Source of the DNA: Acinetobacter sp. MB5
GTDB lineage: Bacteria > Pseudomonadota > Gammaproteobacteria > Pseudomonadales > Moraxellaceae
DNA length: 64,000 nt
Assembly (NCBI RefSeq): GCF_003261585.1
Contig: NZ_POVU01000012.1
Coordinates: 1-64,000 of the forward strand
Direction: 5' to 3'
Shown here: one piece after another, positions 43,500-51,339 of the stretch
How the letters are laid out: every line of letters begins with the position of its first letter
Numbering within the stretch: position 1 is the first letter of the stretch
Translations under genes and position numbers: made by a program
Notes under the pieces: model-generated
What the model was told of the DNA's origin: nothing
What the model saw: the letters and a program-made list of their open reading frames with translations, nothing else
Databases searched by the model: none

Positions 43500-45665
43500 A
43501 TGCAATTATTTACCACATATGGACATTTAGCAATTTCAACAGAGCTTTATGATTTTATTGAAAACGAAGCATTGGTTGGCACAGGTTTAAACAGTACAAC
43601 GTATTGGAAAAATTTTGAAAAAGTCGTTTTGGATTTAACACCAAAAAATAAAGCGTTATTGCAAAAACGTGAAGACTTACAAAAGCAGATTGATAATTGG
43701 CATCGTCACAATGACTTTGAATTAAATGCATATCAGGCATTTTTATCAGAAATTGGTTATTTATTACCTGAAGTCGAAGATTTTCAGATTACCACTGAAA
43801 ATGTCGATGAGGAAATTGCGCAACTGGCTGGCCCACAATTGGTCGTACCTGTACGTAATGCACGTTATAGTTTAAATGCAGCCAATGCGCGTTGGGGCTC
43901 TTTGTATGATGCCTTATATGGCTTCGATGTAATTCCTGAAACTGAGGGTGCAGAAAAAACCAAAAGCTATAACCCTGTTCGGGGCGAAAAAGTCATTGCC
44001 TTTGCAAAGAATTTTTTAGATCAAAGTTTCCCATTGGAGCACGGTTCTTTTGCGGATGCCACAAAATGGCATTTAGATGAACGTGGTCTGGTTGTGACTC
44101 TAAAAGATGGTTCGCACACGACTTTAAAAAATGCGAGTCAATGTGTCGGCTTCAATGGTGAATGGACACAGCCAAGTGAAATCATCCTGCAAAATAATGG
44201 ATTACACGTCATTGTACAATTTGATGCTACACATGTGATTGGTCAGCAAGACCCTGCACACATTAAAGATATCATTATGGAGGCTGCGGTTACCACCATT
44301 CAGGATCTAGAAGATTCTGTGTCCGCTGTTGATGCAATGGACAAGGTGGAAGCATATCGCAATTGGTTAGGGCTAATGCGTGGCACATTGCAAGAACACA
44401 TTGAAAAAAATGGTCGATTGATTACACGTGCATTAAATCAGGATCGTCACTTTCAATCTCTGGACGGTGATCAAAAGACATTGCATGGCCGCTCTTTGAT
44501 GTTGCTGCGCAATGTGGGTCATCTCATGACCAATCCTGCTATTTTGGTCAATGGTGAAGAAATTTACGAAGGCATTATGGATGCCTTAATTACGCCATTA
44601 CTGACATTTAGTGACTTGCGTGGAGAAAATCAACTTTCAAACTCTCGTCAAGGCTCCATGTATATTGTTAAACCGAAAATGCATGGCCCTGAAGAAGTTG
44701 CTTTTACTGTTGAGCTATTTGAACGTGCTGAGCAAGCCCTAGGTTTAGCAGCCAAAACCTTAAAAATTGGCATTATGGATGAAGAACGACGCACTTCAGT
44801 CAATCTCAAAAACTGTATTGCAGAAGCTAAAGACCGTGTGATTTTTATTAATACAGGCTTTATGGATCGGACTGGCGATGAGATTCATACCTTGATGGAA
44901 GCTGGCCCATTTGTACCAAAAGCTGAAATTAAAACCCAAGCATGGTTTGACGCGTATGAAAATCGTAATGTAATGATTGGCTTAAAAGCTGGTTTTCGCG
45001 GGAAAGCGCAAATTGGTAAAGGCATGTGGGCAAAAACGGATCTGTTGGCAGCAATGTATAACAGCAAAATGGAGCATCCTGAAGCAGGGGCAAGCTGTGC
45101 TTGGGTGCCTTCCCCTACGGGTGCGGTAATTCATGCGCTTCATTATCATCAAACCAATGTGGCAGATCGTCAGCAAACATTGTTAGAAACTGACATGTTG
45201 AGTTTGCAAGATCTATTGTCACCTGCATTGGCTAGCCAGCTTAACTGGACAAAAGCACAAAAAACCAAGGAACTGGAAAATAACTGTCAGGGAATTTTGG
45301 GCTATGTCGTGCGCTGGGTCGATTTAGGTATCGGTTGCTCTAAAGTTCCAGACATTGATCATGTCGGACTCATGGAAGATCGCGCAACTTTACGTATCTC
45401 GTCTCAACACGTTGCCAACTGGTTGCGTCATGGCATTGTGTCACATGCAGAGGTCAAGCAAGTGCTGGAACGCATGGCAAAAATTGTCGATGAACAAAAT
45501 GCACATGACCCCCTGTATCGCCCAATGTCGAATGACTTTACCACCAGTATTGCTTTTCAGGCTGCATCTGACCTGATCTTTAAAGGCTGTAAGCAACCGT
45601 CTGGTTATACCGAACCTGTATTGCATCATGCACGTTTACAAGTGAAATCACATAAAATTTCCTGA
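43500..45665 (+). CDS. glcB: Malate synthase G
   Basis: A 721-residue monomeric malate synthase, the usual size of the G isoform. Recognisable segments are [37 protein letters not shown] (metal-binding acids), [52 protein letters not shown] and [17 protein letters not shown]. It condenses glyoxylate with acetyl-CoA to malate. It follows dadA and a tiny membrane-protein gene in the riboswitch-controlled transcript, giving glycine to glyoxylate to malate. It could also absorb glyoxylate from the allantoin genes at 15-19 kb. Confidence 0.97.
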   Translation: MQLFTTYGHLAISTELYDFIENEALVGTGLNSTTYWKNFEKVVLDLTPKNKALLQKREDLQKQIDNWHRHNDFELNAYQAFLSEIGYLLPEVEDFQITTENVDEEIAQLAGPQLVVPVRNARYSLNAANARWGSLYDALYGFDVIPETEGAEKTKSYNPVRGEKVIAFAKNFLDQSFPLEHGSFADATKWHLDERGLVVTLKDGSHTTLKNASQCVGFNGEWTQPSEIILQNNGLHVIVQFDATHVIGQQDPAHIKDIIMEAAVTTIQDLEDSVSAVDAMDKVEAYRNWLGLMRGTLQEHIEKNGRLITRALNQDRHFQSLDGDQKTLHGRSLMLLRNVGHLMTNPAILVNGEEIYEGIMDALITPLLTFSDLRGENQLSNSRQGSMYIVKPKMHGPEEVAFTVELFERAEQALGLAAKTLKIGIMDEERRTSVNLKNCIAEAKDRVIFINTGFMDRTGDEIHTLMEAGPFVPKAEIKTQAWFDAYENRNVMIGLKAGFRGKAQIGKGMWAKTDLLAAMYNSKMEHPEAGASCAWVPSPTGAVIHALHYHQTNVADRQQTLLETDMLSLQDLLSPALASQLNWTKAQKTKELENNCQGILGYVVRWVDLGIGCSKVPDIDHVGLMEDRATLRISSQHVANWLRHGIVSHAEVKQVLERMAKIVDEQNAHDPLYRPMSNDFTTSIAFQAASDLIFKGCKQPSGYTEPVLHHARLQVKSHKIS

Positions 45666-45770
45666 TACGTTAACTGAGCGAATCAAGATGACATGCTGCA
45701 AAATCACATCCTCCCCATTTCCATGTGATTTGCAGCATGATTCAAATGATTGATCGCTCAGATCACGTAT
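45665..45770. repeat. 106-bp imperfect inverted repeat after glcB
   Basis: Arms run from ATACGT (45665) and CTGAGCGA through CATGCTGCAAAATCACAT (45692-45709), against ATGTGATTTGCAGCATG (45723-45739), CGCTCAG and ACGTAT (ending 45770). Only single-base bulges and short mismatches interrupt them. The loop is CCTCCCCATTTCC. It could fold as one long hairpin at the end of the glcB mRNA or be a degenerate palindromic repeat. It has no resemblance to the 108-bp elements. Confidence 0.6.
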
Positions 45771-45791
45771 TTAACGCTCAAATCATACAAA

Positions 45792-45820
45792 CAACTTGCC
45801 TCAAACATTGAGGCAAGTTG
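45792..45820 (+). terminator. Strong hairpin, probable terminator of the glcB transcript
   Basis: CAACTTGCCTCAA pairs perfectly with TTGAGGCAAGTTG (13 bp) around a 3-nt loop. No long U-run follows, so the mechanism is uncertain, but position and stability fit transcript ending or 3'-end protection. Confidence 0.55.
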
Positions 45821-46054
45821 CTCATTACTGTGCAAGACATAAAAAAGCCTTAAAACGCCATTCCCCCAACAATTGAGTACTCACCTCATTTGACCATCTC
45901 AATCCAACACATCAGCCAGTATTGATTTTTCAGAGCTACCCACACCTTTTGACTTAAAGTTGCAAGCATTCTGCTGAGTGGCATCCATTTTGCTTAATAA
46001 ATATTACGAATTTTAAAAATAGTAATACTGTGGCCAGAATGGGGGCTGTGAAAT

Positions 46055-46999
46055 ATGGGTTATGTCGCAAAGGCACTGAGTAAAAAAAATAAGCTATTTC
46101 TTAGCTTTGGCTCATTTCTTATTCCAATACTGATCTGGAGTGCAGTCAGCTATTTACCTTTCATTTGGCATCCCCAAGTCCAGATTACAGATTCAGGGAG
46201 CACACCGTATTTACAAGTCGGCACGCGGGTCGATAAAAATGTGTTCTATAGTGAAGCACAAAATGCGATCAATCAGCATTCTGCACCACCACAAGGAATT
46301 CTGGTCAATCCGATTTATTTGCCTGCCCCACATGAAGTTGCTGAAGCGTTAATCACCGCTTTTACCACAGCACCAGAACAACCCGATGCCCCATGGTTCC
46401 ATCAAAGTTTATGGCACAGTATTAAACTGGTCTTTAGTGCTTTCTTTATTTCTTCAATTATCGGGATTCCTCTGGGCATTCTCTGTGGTTTTTCTCAAAA
46501 GATTTCCCTGTTGACCGAACCTTTTGTCGAGTTCTTTCGCTACCTGCCTGCGCCTGCTTTCGGGGCTTTAGCTGTTGCGATTTTGGGCATTAATGACGCG
46601 CCTAAAATTTCCATTATTGTGATTGGAACGCTGTTTCAACAAATTCTGATTATCGCCAATACCACACGCATGGTCGATCGGGGCTTAATCGAAGCGGGTT
46701 ATACCCTCGGCACCAATCAACTCAAAAGCTTATTTCATGTGGTGATTCCTGCGGCTTTACCCGACATTTACCGTGATTTACGTGTCTTACTGGGTTGGGC
46801 ATGGACCTATTTAATTGTGTCTGAACTGATCGGGACAACCTCGGGGATTACGTGGTTTATCACACAACAAGCGCGTTATCAAAACTTTGACAATGTATAT
46901 GCTGCCATATTGATTATTGGTGTGATTGGACTGGTGTGTGACTTTGTTCTAATGAAACTCGGTGAACGCATGTTTACTTGGAAAGCAGGAGTAAAATAA
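46055..46999 (+). CDS. ABC transporter permease (NitT/TauT/SsuC-like)
   Basis: A 314-residue binding-protein-dependent permease with about six membrane helices. A periplasmic-looking stretch of some 80 residues after the first helix (WHPQVQITDSGSTPYLQ to NQHSAPPQG) is unusual for the short SsuC type. The EAA cytoplasmic loop is EAGYTLGTNQLKSLFHVVIPAALPDIY near 218-244, matching the NitT/TauT group. It overlaps the ATPase gene by one base (TAATG). A GGGGG tract 9 nt upstream may be the ribosome site. No periplasmic binding protein gene lies in the window. Confidence 0.9.
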   Translation: MGYVAKALSKKNKLFLSFGSFLIPILIWSAVSYLPFIWHPQVQITDSGSTPYLQVGTRVDKNVFYSEAQNAINQHSAPPQGILVNPIYLPAPHEVAEALITAFTTAPEQPDAPWFHQSLWHSIKLVFSAFFISSIIGIPLGILCGFSQKISLLTEPFVEFFRYLPAPAFGALAVAILGINDAPKISIIVIGTLFQQILIIANTTRMVDRGLIEAGYTLGTNQLKSLFHVVIPAALPDIYRDLRVLLGWAWTYLIVSELIGTTSGITWFITQQARYQNFDNVYAAILIIGVIGLVCDFVLMKLGERMFTWKAGVK

Positions 47000-47880
47000 T
47001 GACTGATTCAAATTTTAATGCAGCTGAATATTTTCAAAAAATTTATGAACGCCCTGTCATTTTAGAAGCCAAACAGCTTAGCCAAGTGTTTAAACATGGC
47101 AAAACCGAGCGTACGGTGTTAAATAAACTGGATTTAAAAATTCACAAACGCGAGTTCATCTGTGTGATTGGGCCATCGGGTTGTGGAAAATCAACCTTGA
47201 GCCGCGTGGTCGCGGGCTTAGACCCTTATCACAGTGGGGAAATTTTCGTTGATGGCGAACCGATTTCAGGTCCAAGTCCTGAGCGCGGCATGGTTTTTCA
47301 GGGCTATACCCTGTTTCCTTGGAAAACCGTCAAAGAAAATGTCATGTTCGGCCCGCGCATGAAAGGCATCAGTCAAATGACTGCCGAAGCACAGGCACGA
47401 GAGTGGATTAATATTATTGGTTTAGAGAAATACGAAAATCAGTATCCGCATCAACTGTCGGGTGGTATGAAACAACGGGTCGCCATTGCTCGTGCCTTAG
47501 TCAATGAACCTAAAATTTTGCTGATGGATGAACCTTTTGGTGCACTCGATCCACATACACGCCAGAAGATGCAACGACACCTTATGGATTTATGGCAAAA
47601 CATTGATATCACCATTATTTTTGTGACGCATGATATGGATGAAGCCATTTTGCTGGCAGACCGTATTGTGGCGTTAAAAGCCAATCCTGGGGAAATTAAA
47701 GAAATTATTGAAGTGGATTTGCCTCGTCCTCGTTCTCCAGATTTGTTTACTACACCTGAATTTAAACGTCTTAGAGAACGTGTCGATGCACTGGTGCATG
47801 CTCAAGAAGATGAACTGGATCCTGCGCTTGCCGAATTGCCAAAAATTCCACGGATGACACAGGTCAGTACCGACCGATAA
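46999..47880 (+). CDS. ABC transporter ATP-binding protein (NitT/TauT/SsuB-like)
   Basis: A 293-residue ATPase. Walker A GPSGCGKST is near 62-70, the Q-loop VFQGYTLFPWKTV follows, the signature is LSGGMKQR, and Walker B ILLMDEPFGALD precedes the H-loop FVTHDMDEA. The C-terminal extension ends in Pro- and acid-rich sequence. The start is ATG 46999, with AGGAG 7 nt upstream and one base shared with the permease stop. Together with the permease it powers import. The substrate group for this branch includes nitrate, sulfonates, thiamine precursors and riboflavin, with none favoured here. Confidence 0.93.
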   Translation: MTDSNFNAAEYFQKIYERPVILEAKQLSQVFKHGKTERTVLNKLDLKIHKREFICVIGPSGCGKSTLSRVVAGLDPYHSGEIFVDGEPISGPSPERGMVFQGYTLFPWKTVKENVMFGPRMKGISQMTAEAQAREWINIIGLEKYENQYPHQLSGGMKQRVAIARALVNEPKILLMDEPFGALDPHTRQKMQRHLMDLWQNIDITIIFVTHDMDEAILLADRIVALKANPGEIKEIIEVDLPRPRSPDLFTTPEFKRLRERVDALVHAQEDELDPALAELPKIPRMTQVSTDR

Positions 47881-47958
47881 CCGCTATTTATAGGAAGTGC
47901 ATTTGGGACGACCCAAATGCTTTGACTCTATGTTGGACGGCCAACGCTGGTGATCTTC

Positions 47959-48951
47959 ATGTCGAATTTGCATGTTTTACCTTTAGTTGATATCTCGAAA
48001 TTGTCGAGTCCTGATTTAGCCGAGCGACTCACGGTTGCGGCTGCACTTGATCGTGCATCAAAAGAGGTCGGTTTTTTATACTTAACAGGCACACAGTTTA
48101 AGCCTGAGTTGTTTAAAGCATTGCATGAAAGCGCAAAGCGTTATTTTGCTCAAGATCTGCAAACTAAAATGAACCATTACATTGGTTTATCTGAGAATCA
48201 CAGTGGCTATGTCCCGATTGGGGAAGAGCGTTTTGTTGAAAATAGTTATGATCTGAAAGAAGCCTACGATGTCAATTATGATCATTTAGACATCGCAGAC
48301 CGTCGTCCACTGATTGGCCCAACACAATGGCCCAATGACCCAGACTTTAAAACGCATGTCTCAAATTATTATCAGCACATCAAAGCGGTTGGACAGCAGA
48401 TATTTCAGAGCTTTGCCCTTGCACTCGGTTTAGATGAACACTATTTCGATGCCCACATTTCCAAAGCACCGAGTCAGCTTCGGTTGATTCATTACCCTTT
48501 TCATGCCGATGCACAAGATCAGGATGGGATCGGGGCGCATACCGACTATGAGTGTTTTACTTTACTGCTACCAACAGCTTCGGGACTGCAAGTTCTCAAC
48601 AAACAGGGGCAATGGATCGATATTCCGCTACTTGAAAATACATTGGTGATGAATGTCGGTGACATGATGGAAATTCTATCCAATGGGCGTTATCTGGCAA
48701 CCAAACATCGAGTCAAAAAAGTTTCTGAAGATCGCTATTCCTTTCCGTTCTTTTTTAGCTGTGATTATGACTATGTCATTCAGCCCATCACGCAGAATGA
48801 ATCACCTCAATACCCTGCACTGCAATGTGGCGAACACCTGTTTAATCAAACTGCCCAGACCTTTCAATATCTAAAAGACAAAGTGAAACACGGAGAAATT
48901 CAGCTTCAAAATGCACGACCATTGTATTCATTTGGCTTAAATGAAGATTAG
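47959..48951 (+). CDS. Isopenicillin-N-synthase-like 2-oxoglutarate/Fe(II) oxygenase
   Basis: A 330-residue non-heme iron oxygenase of the IPNS/2OG family. The N-terminal DIOX-type region is at about 5-110, and the jelly-roll carries the iron triad H194-x-D196 (GIGAHTDYE) and H250. R259-x-S261 (DRYSFPFF) follows and binds the 2-oxoglutarate carboxylate. It hydroxylates or cleaves a small substrate using O2. It lies 78 bp after the ABC ATPase and 8 bp before an unknown gene, so the imported compound may be its substrate. The start is ATG 47959. The frame also offers GTG 47950. Confidence 0.9.
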   Translation: MSNLHVLPLVDISKLSSPDLAERLTVAAALDRASKEVGFLYLTGTQFKPELFKALHESAKRYFAQDLQTKMNHYIGLSENHSGYVPIGEERFVENSYDLKEAYDVNYDHLDIADRRPLIGPTQWPNDPDFKTHVSNYYQHIKAVGQQIFQSFALALGLDEHYFDAHISKAPSQLRLIHYPFHADAQDQDGIGAHTDYECFTLLLPTASGLQVLNKQGQWIDIPLLENTLVMNVGDMMEILSNGRYLATKHRVKKVSEDRYSFPFFFSCDYDYVIQPITQNESPQYPALQCGEHLFNQTAQTFQYLKDKVKHGEIQLQNARPLYSFGLNED

Positions 48952-48959
48952 GAGTCCAC

Positions 48960-49847
48960 ATGAATTTAATCGAACTTTGCTCAAAACTGCCTGTCACCAA
49001 CCTGACCGATCTTGCCTTGCCGCGTTATTTATTAGGGGCATTTCGGCGCAAAAGTATCACGTTTGCCAATGGCCTGACCGATGAAAAGACGATTGTGTAC
49101 TGGTTTCAGTCCAAAAGTTTTACCCTTGATCTGCGTTTAAAAAATGCAAGCACCACCCCGATTTTGGAACGTCAAGGCTGGGTTGGAGAGACCTGTTGGA
49201 ATCAGGAACAACAATTGCTGTCTTGGCAGCTCAGCAGCAATTATCAGAATCATATTCAATGGCCCGAACCTGCCAAACTGCACCCGATTGGTAATGCCAT
49301 TTTAGAGTTTTCACCGAGCAATGCCTATGTTGAGGACTGGCGGCAACAAGTCAGTCGCGGGCTATATCTGGGTTTACGTTTATTTAAAATTGAAAATTTA
49401 GAAATAAAGCAAAGCTATGCTGCCGATGGTGGTTTAATCATTTGCGATCATTTTCTTGCTTTTGCCCAATCTCGACATCCCGAGATTCAAGCGCGTCTCA
49501 ATACTTATGACACCTTAGCCGATGCCTTTAGCAAGCAAAATATGAGTGCTCAAGAGATTCAGGACTACGAGGTTTCCATCAGTTTTGACCGAGAAAACAT
49601 CGATTTAAGTACAGTGACCGACAGCGTTGGCGCGACGATTGATCTTGAAAATTTTGAACTGCTGAATGCTGAAACACTGGTTCAAAGCAAAGTGATTCAA
49701 GGCGAAAACTGCCGTCTATATTTCAAACTCGATGTATTTCAGCCTGACTTTGAATTTTCAACACACACTGAAACCACGACTGCCAGTCGACACTGGCTAC
49801 AACAAGAACAAGATCATCTTTTTCATGCCACAAAAATAACCCTATAG
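48960..49847 (+). CDS. Unrecognised cytoplasmic protein of the oxygenase cluster
   Basis: A 295-residue soluble protein that I do not recognise. It has no signal peptide or membrane segment. It is rich in beta-strand-like stretches with several Trp (YWFQSKSF, GWVGETCWN, SWQLSSNY, HIQWPEP), a pattern of lipocalin-like or beta-barrel proteins. Conserved-looking pieces are LGAFRRKSITFANGLTDEKTIVYWF near the start and AADGGLIICDHFL in the middle. AGGAG 5-6 nt upstream and the 8-bp gap to the oxygenase gene show a shared transcript. A substrate-binding or downstream enzyme role with the oxygenase is possible. Confidence 0.8.
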   Translation: MNLIELCSKLPVTNLTDLALPRYLLGAFRRKSITFANGLTDEKTIVYWFQSKSFTLDLRLKNASTTPILERQGWVGETCWNQEQQLLSWQLSSNYQNHIQWPEPAKLHPIGNAILEFSPSNAYVEDWRQQVSRGLYLGLRLFKIENLEIKQSYAADGGLIICDHFLAFAQSRHPEIQARLNTYDTLADAFSKQNMSAQEIQDYEVSISFDRENIDLSTVTDSVGATIDLENFELLNAETLVQSKVIQGENCRLYFKLDVFQPDFEFSTHTETTTASRHWLQQEQDHLFHATKITL

Positions 49848-49861
49848 GAATCAATTCTCTT

Positions 49862-50191
49862 ATGGCTTTTCTCTATTTGCTGATTGCGATTGTTGCAGAA
49901 GTAATTGCTACTTCTGCCATGAAAGCTTCCGATGGCTTTAGTCAGTTATTACCTTCAGGTATCACCATTTTAGGTTATGCCTTCGCAATCTACTTTTTAT
50001 CTCTCACCATGAAAAGCATTCCGATTGGGATTACCTATGCCCTATGGTCAGGTGCAGGCATTATTCTGGTTTCACTGGTCGGGTTCTTTTATTACAAACA
50101 GCATTTAGATGTTGCGGCTGTCATCGGTTTAGCGTTTATGATCGCGGGGATTATGATTATCAATCTATTTTCTAAAAGCACACAGCTTTAA
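49862..50191 (+). CDS. SMR multidrug efflux protein, AbeS-like
   Basis: A 109-residue small multidrug resistance protein with four helices. The coupling Glu13 sits in AIVAEVIATSAMK (Glu14 of EmrE). GITYALWSGAGIILVSLVGFFYYKQ covers the third helix and its conserved Trp, and the protein ends INLFSKSTQL. It lines up along its whole length with A. baumannii AbeS as remembered. It exports quaternary cations and dyes by proton antiport as a dimer. It follows the unknown gene by 14 bp, so it may be co-transcribed with the oxygenase cluster or simply adjacent. Confidence 0.92.
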   Translation: MAFLYLLIAIVAEVIATSAMKASDGFSQLLPSGITILGYAFAIYFLSLTMKSIPIGITYALWSGAGIILVSLVGFFYYKQHLDVAAVIGLAFMIAGIMIINLFSKSTQL

Positions 50192-50287
50192 TTTTATGAT
50201 GTTTTTTCAAGATATATGCACTTTTCACTACAAAGCGAATTCATCTGTGTTTGATCTAAACCACCAGCAATTTTCTGCCACAGTATT

Positions 50288-50382
50288 AGGCTTCTTTCAT
50301 GAGTCCTTTTTATTTGTCTTGCGCTGCATTGAAATAAATTTCAATCTTACTCAAGAAGAAAAGATGATTATGAAAGGAGTCT
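50288..50382 (+). repeat. Dispersed terminal-inverted-repeat element, copy B
   Basis: A 95-bp variant of copies A and C. It starts AGGCTTCTTTCATGAGTCC, contains TTGCGCTGCATTGAAATAAATTTCAA with its own palindromic core, and ends ATGAAAGGAGTCT. It lacks the GGGAGAAAAATAAAGAGGGTGTAAG block. The 13-bp length difference from copy A is not a multiple of three, arguing against coding. The remaining 50383-50575 holds only the promoter and ribosome site of the next gene. Confidence 0.65.
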
Positions 50383-50575
50383 ATTACATTTTAAGCATCT
50401 TAATGGTCATTTGAAGTGCTATTTCTCCAATGAGGGCAACCCTTAAAAGAACGATAACAATCGGTTTGTAAAGAATCTAGGGTAATTGAACAACATATTG
50501 AGCATTTTCAGGATAATTCTTGGAATAATTCTCTAAGAAGCGTATTTTTTATATAACAATAAGAGGGACATCTTT

Positions 50576-50806
50576 ATGCAGAGCTTTACTGTTTCAGATT
50601 TAGATGAACTTATAAAAAAGACCTTAAGTTCTGATAAAAATATCGGGAAATTACTGATTGGCTACAAACTCTTTGCTGAGTTAATGAATGATTCTAAATT
50701 TTCAGAAGAAGTTAATAATTCAGCCTTAAGCTCAACTAAACGAAAGTACAAGAAATTAAAAATTAAAGTGACGACTGATGAATATCAGCTCTATTTTGAA
50801 TCATGA
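50576..50806 (+). CDS. Small hypothetical protein
   Basis: A 76-residue soluble, lysine-rich protein (KSTKRKYKKLKIK-type stretch near 54-65) with an amphipathic N-terminal half (SDLDELIKKTL, KLLIGYKLFAELM). A clear GAGGGA ribosome site lies 8 nt before the ATG, which separates it from chance frames. No family is recognised. It stands alone between repeat copy B and the SpoIIAA-like gene. Confidence 0.6.
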   Translation: MQSFTVSDLDELIKKTLSSDKNIGKLLIGYKLFAELMNDSKFSEEVNNSALSSTKRKYKKLKIKVTTDEYQLYFES

Positions 50807-50878
50807 TTTCACTTTAGCCAAACGACAACGGATTTATCCAAACCTGTTTGCTAAAGCAATTTCAACAGGAGAACTCAC

Positions 50879-51241
50879 ATGATGACATTCATACAAGGGC
50901 TTCCAGAAAATGTGATTGGTATTACTGCTTCTGGCCATATTTCTGCTTCTGATTATGAGACCATTCTCGTTCCTGCAATTGAAGCCGCACTTAAAAAGCA
51001 TGGGAAAATCAGAATTCTCTATCATATTGCTGATGATTTTTCAGGTTTTACAGCAGGTGCAATGTGGGATGACATGAAGCTGGGGCTAGGACATCTGCAC
51101 GCTTGGGAAAGAATGGCAATTGTCACCGATGTTAACTGGGTTGCACATGCCACGAGCCTGTTTAAATTTATCATGCCTTGCCCAGTCCAAGTTTTTGAAC
51201 TCAATCAGCTTGCCGAAGCCAAGCAATGGATCACTTCATAA
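50879..51241 (+). CDS. SpoIIAA-like (STAS/SEC14-type) protein
   Basis: A 120-residue protein of the SpoIIAA-like group. The N-terminal strand pattern LPENVIGITASGHISASDYETILVPAIEAAL, the GKIRILYHIADDFSGF middle and the WERMAIVTDVNWVAH segment are those of this family, a STAS-related fold that can bind lipids or act in membrane-protein regulation. AGGAG 7 nt upstream supports the start. It lies 98 bp before the proton ATPase gene on the same strand. A regulatory link to that membrane protein is possible but unproven. Confidence 0.8.
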   Translation: MMTFIQGLPENVIGITASGHISASDYETILVPAIEAALKKHGKIRILYHIADDFSGFTAGAMWDDMKLGLGHLHAWERMAIVTDVNWVAHATSLFKFIMPCPVQVFELNQLAEAKQWITS

Positions 51242-51339
51242 TCATTCATTTAAGCCGTGTTGACACAGACTACAAACTCAACTCGGACATACGGCATATA
51301 TTTTAAAAAATCATCCAGATAAACATAAAAAGAGCTCAA

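Noticed and set aside
49862..50191. Guanidine exporter (Gdx) paired with a guanidine-releasing oxygenase at 47959
   Set aside because: The SMR sequence is of the EmrE/AbeS multidrug type, not the guanidine-exporter type, and no guanidine riboswitch motif was seen.
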